Positions 49,740 to 62,300 of a DNA stretch of 64,000 bases are shown here, in pieces (position 1 is the stretch's first letter; each line of letters opens with the position of its first letter). A program made the position numbers and the translations under genes. Origin of the DNA: Serinus canaria (taxonomy: Eukaryota > Chordata > Aves > Passeriformes > Fringillidae). Under the pieces are notes generated by a model that saw only the letters and a list, made by a program, of their open reading frames with translations, was not told the DNA's origin and searched no databases. The stretch is taken from assembly GCF_022539315.1 (NCBI RefSeq), contig NC_066343.1:51507973-51571972 (forward strand). The letters run 5' to 3'.

Positions 49740-51357
49740 CTGTGGAAATATGAATCTGCATTTTTTGGCTTTTTGCATCACCTTTATATCTTTTTATTCC
49801 CCATGTGAATATTAACAGCAGTCAGAATGCCAGGAGTTTTGTCTTATTATTTGCATTTTATATCATTTTTTACTTTAGCCTGCACCATATGAAGTAAGTG
49901 CTAATTCACAGCCTAGGAGTGGAGTAGAGGTCTACTAAATAAAAGAACTAAATTGTCAGAGTAGCAGAAGGGGCTGGAAGAATGACCTGCCACTTGAGAG
50001 TAGAAGCTTTGCTACTCTGCTGCAGTTAGCATCACTAACAGCTGTCCATCTTTGACCAGTGACAACCACTTATATTTTTACGCAAAAGTACACTTAAAAA
50101 GCATAAATTTAAAAAAAAAGCTTAATTTTTTTCTCCCTTCATGGATCTTTATATTAAAATCAAAAGATTCCAGGGGGGTAATTAGAGAACATTCACAGTT
50201 TTAAGATTTGGGGAGCAGAATTCTACATTTGTTAGTCATATTAAGCCATATGTTGTCAAGCTAATGCCTTTCTCAAGATGCTTATATACAACTGAAAAAT
50301 TGAAAAAAGCCTCAGTGGTAAATTACTTTTACATACAGCATCTGTAAGAGACACTGGTTTTCATGTATCACTTTGCATTTTTACCTCTTTGCTCAGCTTG
50401 CTCATTCAATTTTCTGTCACTGTATCTTAGGATTGCCTTAGGTCACATAATCACATTAATATAATACACCAAAATAGTGCTGTCAAATTATCTCAGGTTT
50501 TGTACATTAATTTTATTAGACATCTTGCAAAAAAGAAAAACTGTCAAACAAACATATAATTCAGAGGTCATTTTAATAGTCAAATACCTTTTACTTTTCA
50601 GAGAAAGCGCAGTATTTGAATGAGCACTTCCTTTGTAACAATATACCTTCAGGTTTGTTTTGCTGCTGTAGTTGTAAGAACACTCAATTTTCTTTCTTTG
50701 TGAAACTGACTTTACAAAATACCTCTCACTCAGCAGCTTTTACCTTTTCTGACTTCCAGGCCATTGGCATTTCTTTCTTCTTACAGCCCATCAGGCTATG
50801 ATTGCTCATGCATCCTAGGGCATAGTACTAGCTCTCTGCACATCAGACCCCTCTCACTTCCCTAAACCAACTTCTGATTAAGACACTAATCAGATCTCTC
50901 TTTGCAGAAGAGCTCTTCACACTCCAAATAGCTTGCTGACATTATGTTTTAACAGGAGATACTTCCCATCCTATTTACTGGAGTTAGGAGTAGCAGGTCC
51001 TATTATTCTATCTCTTCTTCTAATCCAAAGAACGAAAGAGCAAGAATATCACTTGAATGCAGATAACTCTCTTAACAGTCAAATCTGTTACAAATATGCT
51101 GCTAAAGCAGATTCAAACATTGTAAAATTAAAACAAATAGAAATCCCTCGGAGATTGGGATGAATACCTAAGATGCTGTTACCTGGAGAAATTTGTGTTC
51201 CACAAACAGGCTAATTGCATTTCCTGTCATATGCCAGCACATTTTCTGCCCATCAGGGAGATTTGGTTGAAATATGAATGGAATTTTCCTGAGCACTTCC
51301 AATAGCTAAGATTCTTCTTTTAACCACCTCTCTGAGCACCTGCCCTCCTCAAATGTT

Positions 51358-51384
51358 TATATATATATATATATATATATATAT
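51358..51384. repeat. (TA)n dinucleotide repeat, about 13 copies
   Basis: 27 bp of uninterrupted TA alternation. Likely to vary in length between individuals. Confidence 0.95.
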
Positions 51385-54300
51385 CACATAATGCAAAGCT
51401 GCTGATGATTTTCAAGGCTGCTCATCTTGATTTTTTGCCTAACCTAACAATTTATGTTATTACACAAACATGCACTGCCATTTCTGATAGCAGCCACAGC
51501 AGTTCCAGGTTTAGGTGTAAGAAGTGACTGTGAGAGCTGATGCCTGTTTGTGTGTCCTGCCCCATTAAGCATGGGCAGTTACCTAATCTGAAATTAAAAC
51601 TTACAAGTTCAACTTTAAAGTAATCTACCAGGAATATAATTCACAATGAGCATCAGTGTCTAAGTTCTATCTACTTCCTCATTTCTTAATCTTGCAGTGC
51701 AAGAGTAAATACTGACAGTTATCTTTGCCATCTACTAACTACTTCCCTGTTCCTCACTTACCCAAACAAATTTTCCATCATCCCAAGTGCTGGACAAACG
51801 ATTTATCAAAATGACAGCAGCAAAGCACTTAGTTCTAAAAGCTCAAATGTTTACTTTTAAGTGATGGCAAAGAAAAATGCATTAGCACTCAAGAAGTCTT
51901 TAGAATCCAAAATCTTTGCATTCTTTGTAGAAATTCCAGTGCTTTTCCATTGCAGAGCATGGTAGAAATTCCTCTTTATGTGCCATTACTATCTCATGGA
52001 ATTGAAGAAAATGTGTCAGGCTTTCCACTGAGTTGAACTGGACAGAAGAGCCTGTTGAAAATGAATGCAAATGATTACAGAGTGTAAATTAGATTAATGG
52101 AAAGCAATCACGGGCACTATTACCTAAAAAGGTGTCTGCAGTTTGTCAGAACTTCACAAGTCTTAGTGATCCCCAAGAATCTGTAATGTGCCCTAGGAAT
52201 CTTGTGGGTTAAGACTTGTGACACCTTACCAGTACATCTCACTCAGATCCAGTCTACAATGAGACAAGGGGCCACACAACATCTCCTGGTGCCCAGCCTA
52301 GGAAGCTAGCCATCCCAGACATTTCCAATTACATAATAGGAAAATGCAGTTGTTCTTCAGTACTGCTTGAATTTCATGTAGTATGCCTACAAAGCGGCAT
52401 GTTCAATGTACTTCCCCAAAATAAGGAATCTCTCACACAGAATGCCTGTCCTGAAACAACTTTATAAAAAGAAGGTGTAGATGTGTACAGAAGAAATTGC
52501 AGGACTGAACTATAGGTATTTTCAAAATTTAAGTATCTGCTGGACTGAATTAACTATTGGAATGCATAAATTTAAAGCACTTTTGTCAGTACAGGAGAAG
52601 CTAAACTTTTCTCACTGTTAAAAAACAGTAACAAAGTAACATTGTAAAGCTCCGCCAGTAAGCAACATTAGAAGACATTGATCTGTAACACTACAGATTC
52701 TAAAAGGCACTTGGAACGTCTGATTTCAGAGTTACTTGCTTTCATACATCTTTCATCCCCACTTTCTCCCTTCAGTATCCTTGCACAAAGTAACACAGCT
52801 TCTGAGCTGCCACAACCAGCCCAACACAGAAAACTGCCAGTGAGGGCAGAACTGTTACACATAGCAGATGGTGTCAAGAGAGAGAACTCTGCTGAAAGTG
52901 TAGATGGTTTCTGTTTAAAAAAAAACAACAAAACCCAACAATAAACCACAACAAAATATTGTGTCCAAACAATACTCAAGTGTCCTCAAGAAGCAAATCA
53001 GGATACATATTTCAGGATTATTAGATCAGTCAAGATAAACTTTTGTCAAAAGGCAGAGAAAACATATTTGAAGTGACATCAGGTTGCCATTTAGCTCGTA
53101 CTTATTAGTGGGCTCTCATATGCCATCTCAAGAGTCTTTCTTTGTTACTACATCTTTTCAGTTCTGTCACCTACACTGATTCTAACAAGCAAAGTATACT
53201 CACTGAATGGACAACATCAGTGGTGCCAGTGCTAAAACAAACAGTGCTATATGCAGGTGTTAGACCTTTTTAATTCCATGTCTTGGTGACGCTTTCCCTG
53301 CCATTTCCTCAGTTGCAGGAGCACACCACCCAAAGCCAGCCAAGTAGCAAATTGCTGCTTGAAGAGAAAGGTTGGTGTTCTGAGGTGCAAATAGTCTGGT
53401 GTGTCTTACAAGCTTGGTGCATGTTCAGTACACATACCACAGAACATAATGGAACAAAATGTATGATCTGATATCTGGAATATATTTAATATATCACTGA
53501 CTGCAACAAAGATGGGCAGGCTGCACACTAGACCTATGCGGAAAGTTACATCACAACACTCCTCACACTTATGAAGCAGCAGTCAGTCACACCAGAAGAA
53601 GCCAACTTATACACTCATTTAGAAGTGATATTGTAAAGGGTAGAAGGAATGCTTGGATTAAAAAAAAAAAAAAAATCATAAAATAGTTTTAAAGACAACC
53701 GCAGGTAAAAATTATATTAACGTATACCTGGGATTTTTTATAAAGAAAATAAACTGGCAGAAACTAAGATGAAACATTTTAAATAATGCTGAGTACACAA
53801 TGGCATGGTAGGCATGACTTCAACCTGCTCTAGTTTGACTTTTCTTTTGTTCTGGGATGTCCACATTTTGTATGTAAGTAGAAGGAAAATTCTTAGCAAA
53901 GCCTGTAACTAATTTAACATCCTGTATTGACAGATCATAATTGGAGAAAAGATGCGATTTTCTTACTTTGGAAAGGCTCTTCTGCGTACTGCAATGATTT
54001 AACTTACTGACCAAAAATTCTCAACTCAAATGTGAAGTGTAAGAGAGAAGACGAGATACATATATTGAAGTCACCATTTTCAGCAGCAGCTAACAGCTTT
54101 CTTTGTTGATTCCTTTATGTCAAATTTATGTTTTACCTATTTGATTAACATTTTGTTGATTAAACATCACTATTCCACCATCTGTAATTTACCTAAGTGA
54201 ATAATTAACATATCTAATGCCTATATTATCCACTTCTCAGTAATTTTAGATAACATTCAACATCTAGCAAAATCACAGTAATTTATATATTCTAAAGCTA

Positions 54301-57300
54301 CCTTTCTCAGTTCTGACAACAGTGTTTGATAAAAAAGTTTCTATATCCACAGTCAGTAATTTTCCCAAGTAGGTATGAATCAGTATTTTGGTTCCCATGT
54401 TTCTTCCTCTGACACCAATGATTTATTTTCCTTTGCATTTTTCTTTCTCAAATATTTCTCCCCTTCTCTCTCCTTTTGCTACTATATTTAATCTTCTGAT
54501 ATGCGCTTTGATGTTTTCTTCCTGCACTTTGCTGACTGTTAACTCTAATCCCCTTAAAAAAGACTGGCAGTTTAGAGGCTGTAAGCAGCCAAGAAAGGTT
54601 CCTACGCTGTTCCTATCCAAAACTCAGTGCCTCAGGTACAGAAGCAAACTTGGTGAATTTAGACACACAAGCAGGGCCTTTCTCTGCTTTTCCACCCTTG
54701 CTGTCCTATTCTGTCAGTCTTCTATCATCTTCAGGAACAGTAAGATAAAGTATCAATATCAGAATGAAAGGGTTTTTTCCATAAATTCAGGGAAAACACA
54801 AGTTGTCTCTTGATAGCTTTTCCATCTTGCTTATCAATATCCCTTCTGTCTTTGAAGGCATCCATTTTAATCTTACATTTTTGAAACTACTTTAAATATT
54901 TTCAACTTGTGTTTCCATTTTGTTGCATCTCTACCAGTCCTTGTCTGCTGTGGCTGCTAAGAATCTGAAAATTGTACTTAAGCAGAATTTCCATTAATGG
55001 CAACTACACAAATGTCAGACTATAATCTCCAGTTGCATAAGCGTTAGTCAGTGAAGAGAAAATTGTCACTTCAGTGCAGAGTCACCATTTTCTGATCATT
55101 CAAATAGCTCCTGAAAGATCAGGCCTTAAAAACCCCACTACTATCTACCTTATTTTTTTCACAAGCAAGAAAGTATGGGAGTATCCAAAAACTGTGTTAC
55201 GTATTTTACAATTATCTTACTGGTGTAAATTATCTGTAAAAGAATTTAAATGCTCTTGCAATTTAAGCAACATATTTGAGTAAATTTACAAGCATCAGCA
55301 AATCCATTTTAATGCTTCTATAAAGCAGGTAATGTCTGAGGGAAAGATTAACTGATTTGCAGTATCTGGCAAAGCCACAGGAGATTTTATTCTTCTGAGA
55401 CTCAAAAGGATCTGGTTCAGCACAACTAGGCTAGACATTAGTTACAAATGCGTAAACAAAGAGAAGATCTAAGAACAACACACTTAAATGTGACAGCATT
55501 TGATCTGAACTGCCACAGCAGAGTATTAATAGAACAAAAAATCTGTCTTAAGTGCTTTCAAAGTTTCTTGGGCCTTATCCACACTCCCCTCAAGAACTTA
55601 GAAAAGATCAGTCACAATTCAAGGGTTCCAACAGGCACTGTCTATTCAAACCAAGTAAGGCCTCAGCCAGCACTTCATATAAACATTTTTGTGCCTTCTG
55701 AATCTTTAAATAAAGGCTGCTACTGGACTGAGGCACAGTAATTCTGCCCATGCTAGTGATACTTTTAAAAATAACTTTTCTTTCAGATTAAGTGTTCCTA
55801 TTACCTTACACACTGAACCTGGACACTACAATCTGAATTAACACCTGAAATTTAATAACTAAGCAGAAAAGTTCACCAGGGCAGTTCAACATGCTACAGG
55901 TTTATTATATTCTACAATTATTAAGGAAGAAGAAGAAATCTCTTAGAGGAATTTGAGCTTTTTTCTAGTTTAGCCTGAAACAAAAGCTTTCCTATGCCTT
56001 ATTTCCCTTTAACCCAGAGACATGGCCTGGTATATATAGCTCTTTTTCTCTCCTGTGATTAGAATGTATCAATGGTTTCTCTTAAAGACACATCAAGAAC
56101 TTATTTCACTTAATATTTTCCTGAGGCTTGACTGAAAGCAAGTAACTGCCTTTTGTGTTCTTCAGGTTTTAAAAAATTTGTATTCACGATCTAAAATGGA
56201 AAGAAAAGCTGGTCAAGACCTGGTATTTTGGAAAAAGAGACATGTGTGGACAGATTGCCATTGTAAGACCAGAACTTTATCTGACAAAACATAATGTTTT
56301 CCCAATAATTTAATAATTTTTTTCCTCTAAATGTATTCACTTTTTTCAGGTCTCCCCAGAGTTCTTGATTCACTTTATATTATATGCATGTAAATTCTTT
56401 TTTTCTCTTGTAAATGCTGGAGCCCACAGTCTCTGTCCTTACAAATCAATCAGTAAGGAGACATCTTCTTCTAATGAACAGATCAATCATGTCAGTCAGA
56501 CACCTAAAGTTAAAGTGGTGTCCACCCACTATAAAATAGAGGCTAGCAGGAATTTTGACTAACTGTATTGTGATGCTCTGTGTTCATCTCCATCCCAATG
56601 TTAAAAGTACCTTTTCTCCAAGAATTAATTTATCAAGTGACATAAATCATGCACACTGCATTCTTTGCATTGATTATTATGGACCTTTGGAAAAAAAATT
56701 CAAAGATTACTTATAGCATCATAATAATAAATAATTTCAGTTTGGAAGCTCCTTAATGGACTGTAATGACCAGGAAATTCATAGAACAGCTACAACAGTG
56801 CCAGAAGGACATGGAGCACCTCCTGACAGTACCTCAGCTTATGGTTCTTTCTTCACATATCAGGCATGACTCATCATGGATGATCTATAGGTTCACTTCA
56901 CCATCTCCCTATAACTGAAATCTGTATAGCAATAATGTGGAATTTAATCCATAATTTCACAATTCATTATTTTATTCCATTCCTTCTAGATAAAATTGTA
57001 TATTTGAGAAAGAAACATTTCTTTCTCCAATCAATAAAGGATAGTATTCCTTGGGAGTTCAAGGTCTCTTTATGTATCCAGTGATATTGGCAAAAGCAAT
57101 GTCATAAAGCAGACAAAAATATTAGTTGTTTAGAATGTTTCTTCTTTCTAACTACTCCATAACAGTGGCCTTTCTTGTTGCACTGTGTCTGCATAGTAAA
57201 AGGACTCAGGTATGATTAGAGACCAAGTATTCATGCCTTTTATTCTAAAGCATTAGTTTCAAGGTTTATGCTGAATTCTTAAATTACTTTATTTTCATAT

Positions 57301-59239
57301 GGTAGAAAGTATTATTCCCACAAATGAACCCAAAGATGTTAAACTTTTTCAAGACACACAGTTAATAGTTCACCTGTTTTTAAATGTCTGAAAAATGTAC
57401 AATAGAAATATTGCTTTATAGTCTTCTTTAGAGCATCACCCTGGTAAGTAATATGAATATATTATTTTCCAATAATTTTCTGCCTACAACATGTTCTTAT
57501 AGAGTTAACTGTTTTTTCTCCTACATATCCTGGGGTATATGGCTGTTACACAGTAACAAATTATGTGACATATAATTATTATGTGATGTACACTGAATTA
57601 TTATTTTTCAGGTACCTTAGACTGGTGCAGCAAGATATTGTTACATTTTTCATTTAACAATGTTTCAAAGGCAAGTCCGCCTATGTATTGTAGAAATCCA
57701 GCAATGTTTCAATACTCTCTCAGAGAAACAAAATGACAATTTACATTTTAGTAGCTCCTTTTTGCTGTAGATGTAAAATGATTTTATGCCCAAAAGGCGA
57801 GAGAAGTATAATTGACATATATGCCAACACTAACCAAGAACTGTGCACATCCTCCCATAAAAGAATTTACCTTCAAGACTGAATTTATAAATAAATAATA
57901 TAAAGTAAGTATTTCTAAAATAAAACAGAATGGCTGGTTCCATTTTTCTTATTAAAAAATACTTCCTATTAAAAATATTTTCACATAGCTGTCCAGATGA
58001 CCTTTCAGTTTCTCAATTAAGTCCATCATTGTATTTAAATATCAATATTAATGATTTTGAACTCAACATCAACAAAAGCATACACTAGTATCCATTCTTA
58101 AAGGACCCAAAATTGCTTTAAAAATAATTGTAGGAGTCTACTTCTTGGTATGACTGGGAGGGTGTAGGTTTCCAGCATATGATTCTTTCTTTTTAACCTA
58201 CTATGTTATTGTTGTAGACTTGATTAAATAATTATTCAGTTGTATACTCACTTGAAAGGAAAATGGTTCTCTAAAATTACTTCTAACCATTTTAGAAAAC
58301 CTGAAATTAATGTGCCAAGACAGTGCATAAAAAGTTCCAGCTCCAAACTTGCCTAATTAAAACCAGAACACTTTAAAATTCTTGCAGTTTACAACAGACT
58401 GAAATGCAGGTTGGAAAAAAAAAGACAAGTTATAAATCAAGTTTCAGCTCAGGTCAGAACAGCCCTTTGAAAAACTGCCAGGTCCTGTTTTTCATGCACT
58501 GGTAAAACCTACAGTGGTTGTTTCTTGAGTTTTATGTACAACTTCAGAACAACTTCTAGAGCCTTCTCCTACACTATTATCACATGGTGATTGAAAGACT
58601 GAATTGTTTTGTTTAGAAGCTGTGTCATAATTTTGTTAAAAGTGATTTCTGAAAAAAACACAAACCAGATAAAAAAAATGATAAAATTTGAACACTTCCC
58701 AATATAAAATCATCAGGTAATCTCCTAAATATTTCTACCTCATATTACCCATGTGATATCAAAATAGCCTAGTCCTGACTAAAGCAAAGCAGCAGGCAGA
58801 AGCCAGTACCTCTTGAAGGCTGATGTGTCCCACACTGCCTTGAATTTATTGCTTTCATAAGTAAGACAAGAAAAGACGTGCACCAGGAAGCTAATCTACA
58901 ACAGTTCTGTTTGTCTCAGTCTTCTCCCAGTCTCCACAGGGCCACCAAAGCAGATGAAAATGCTATAGTGCACCTGATTAAGTAGGAGGATGGGTCTGTT
59001 ACCAAAGGATTCTTTTACCACTTGTTTCACAAAGTAAAAAGGCCAGATAGCCAGTGTTCAAAGCACTCAGCTACGAGTCAGTTTTAAATACTCTGGCTGG
59101 ACTTCTTAGGAGAACATAGTTTCTGTATCAAAAAAAGGAGCAAAAGTTTTAACAAGCAAGTTTCCAACTAGATATTGGGGAAAAATTAATCCTGAGCATG
59201 GTTAAGCATACAATTACCCATTCCTGAAAATATGCAGAA

Positions 59240-59360
59240 TTTGCCTGGACAAGGCATTGAGAAACCTTATCTAATTTGAAACTGATCTACTTTGAACAGA
59301 AGGTTGGACTGAAGACCTTTGAAGGTCCCACTGAGCCCATGTTAGCCTATGATTCTGTGC
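59240..59360 (+). mobile_element. CR1 3'-end fragment, sense
   Basis: The + strand has 'aaccttatctaatttgaaac', then 'tttgaacagaaggttggact', 'gaagacctttgaaggtccca' and a final 'gcctatgattctgtgc'. This is the order of the CR1 3' terminus including the terminal ATTCTGTG-type repeat. It is a short 5'-truncated copy. Confidence 0.85.
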
Positions 59361-62300
59361 AATCACAGTATCATCTGGTTTCTTCTGAAGTAATTTTCCA
59401 ATTTCAGAAAAATCTGGTTTACAGATAAAAAATACAGACGTATATACTTAAAATTGGTTTCCGTGGCGTGCAATCCCTGATAGTTGTTTCTTCCCCAACC
59501 CCCCTCTGCCTACCCATAATTTTTGGCCCTCTGAAAAGTGATTTTTGTTTGGCTCTTGCTAGCCACATAGCTCAAGTCTGAATCAATCATGTGACATTTT
59601 ACCTCCTACCCTACTGACAGTCAAATAACAGCAGGTAGAGGATTTCAGAAAGCAAGATGAAGAAAGCAGTTACTGGAAAACACTGCTTTTAAAATTCTGC
59701 AGACAGAACTGCACACTTCTTTGTAAAGCATGTAAGCATGTAAAGCAAATGCCTGGAACTTTACAATACTAAAAAGTACTTTCAAGTATTTTGTCTGTAA
59801 GCCATAAAGAAGAGAGAACAGTGTAATAGTTGCACCTTGAAATACCCCCGAGATTGAAAAATATTATGGATAGACATTTTTGTTTACAATCTCACTTTTT
59901 CTTTCCAAGTGCAAAATACAAAGAATATATAGTTCATCTGTCTGTCTTTTAGAGTCACATAAATGGGGACATAGTGTAGCTGATGAATATTCTACTATAG
60001 GTAAGGAAGAAAAAATAAACATGAGACATCAGGGTTTTGTTTTTTGTTTGTATATGGTTTGTTTGGTGGGGGGTTTTTAAATTTTTCAAGTACTTCTCTT
60101 TCACATCACTGTTGCCATTATTAATAGTATGATAAGCTAGTACTTCAATAATACCCAGTCCAAAAATTCAGATATACAGAATCAAGTTCCTTAAGCCATA
60201 TTATTTTTTGTCAGAAATAATAAACTTGGGGTTCTCAGTTTACATCTTGGCCTTTCAACCACTAATGTTACTTATCATCTTTTCTTGCTTTCCTTCAGAA
60301 ACACAAAGAAGAGAATAGTAAAGTTTTCTAGTGAAAGTAGTTTCTGACATAACTGTCTGAGCCTAACCAGAACCTGGGGTTCTGATGTGGAGTACAGTAC
60401 AGCACGAAATATGTTATTTTACAATAGGCTAAATTTGCTGTTTGGATTATGTTACAAAGTATCTTCAAGGGTTCAAATATGCATATGAAATCCCTGTCCT
60501 GAAAAAATTTACAGTTTAAAGTATAATGGAAGACTGTTGCAAATATGCATATGCAGTGTTTTCTAGTAGCTTGATTTTACACTTGTTTAGGTAGTGACAC
60601 ATATAATAGCTAAGTTTCATTAACTGGAATGATGCACATGGATTGAAATGCTCTCCTGTTCAGTCAGCCATTTCAGCATCACAACTTTGTACTGGGGTAT
60701 GTGGCTATCAAGAAAACTGAAAGGAATTGCCCTTCTATAATCTTTCAGGACTAGTAAAGTGCACAAAGTAAACTAGTTCAAAGCCAACTTACACAGCTGA
60801 GATTTACCTTCAGATTTTATTTAGCACAAAGTAAAACATCGGTGGCATTGTGTATGTGCCTAGTTCTTTGGAAACAGAACTAGAGGACAAACCAATGCAG
60901 TAAATCCATTTATGGGTTATGAGCCTTCTCACAGTGCTTACAAAATTTCATTTAAGAGACTCACTGAAGCACTCATCCTGAGATGCTTGCAAAGGAATTT
61001 CCTTCTGAAATACGAGTTTGCTTTTTATTTTTAAAAAAAATGGTCAGACTGTGAAACTCGAGAAGCTTCTACTCAGACCTCCACAGAAAAGATTTGAGAT
61101 CGGCAAGGCAGAGATGTCAAAATGAGATGGTGAATAAATTTTTAAGTATTATACTGCATGTTCATCAGCTTTTTTTCTTCAATTGACAGAGTAATTATAG
61201 TAGGTATGACCAAAGTTAATATATGGATCAACATTCATGTAAATGTACAGTTTATTAATTTTTATTATAATATGTATCTTTAATTTTGCATTATCTACAC
61301 TGTCAATGGTTACTTTTGCTACACTATAACTCTACACTCTTGCTGTAACTGTTTCCATTCAGGACTGAGCACCTAGATGGTAGGGTGACAATGACCATAT
61401 ATGCTACAAGATCATTATTTTGGCAAGCAGAACACAAATAGTAGGCATATTTGAAAAAATGTCAATGTGGCTGTTCATTTGTTCAGCAGAGATAACTTCT
61501 ATAAACCATAGTCTTTGTTGCTTCTAAATTAATATCAAAGAGCAGTTCAATCTGGATTTTTTGATATAAAGAAATGTAGCAATCTACTACACAATCTATT
61601 TTTTGTAACTTTACAGACCACCTTCCTCCAAATATTTTGCCCTGCCATTAAAGATACTAAGCCTGTTTGCTTCTATCAAAAAAAAAAAAAAAAGAAAAAA
61701 GGATAACAAAGCATTTCTCCAGAGGTTTCTCAGATTAATTCTTTGCAAGGTAGCTGTAGGGCCTGTGTACAGAAGCATTAAGAATTGCTTTAAAACGTGG
61801 ATGCACTTTTAGTTTACAATGACCAACAAAGACTAGATCCACTTCTGTTTTCTGTCTTACTGCCTCTCACAGCAGACCTCGCTCGGCACTGTTACCCTCA
61901 CCAGTGCAGTATTATCTGGCACTGGGGTTTGAACTGATCACTCTAACTTTGCACGGGGGTGAGTCAGGGTCATTCCTCTGTAGTGTAATCACAGGCAGTA
62001 GAGGCAAAAATACCAAATGAAGTGCAATAGGCACTGTTCAAATCATACAAGTATTACAGATAAGGTTTAATGGGCAATCAATGTAAAAATGTAATACTGC
62101 AAACACAAAGTTACAAGCTTGGTCAACTAGACAAAGGTCAAAGCATCTTCAGAAGCATTTTCACACCACCCTTTAAATTAGATTACACAAGATTATTTAG
62201 CACTGCTTATGTATCATACTTCTCCATCTAAACCCAGAAGACATTTCTCCATGCTATTATTTTTTGAGACATTTAACCGAGTACTTAAAATGAAATGAAG

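Noticed and set aside
53820..54014. Minus-strand frame of about 60 hydrophilic codons behind a 'catttgcag'-like acceptor ('aaatcattgcag').
   Set aside because: The acceptor has no real pyrimidine tract, no polyadenylation signal follows closely, and no family is recognised. Frames this long occur by chance throughout the window.
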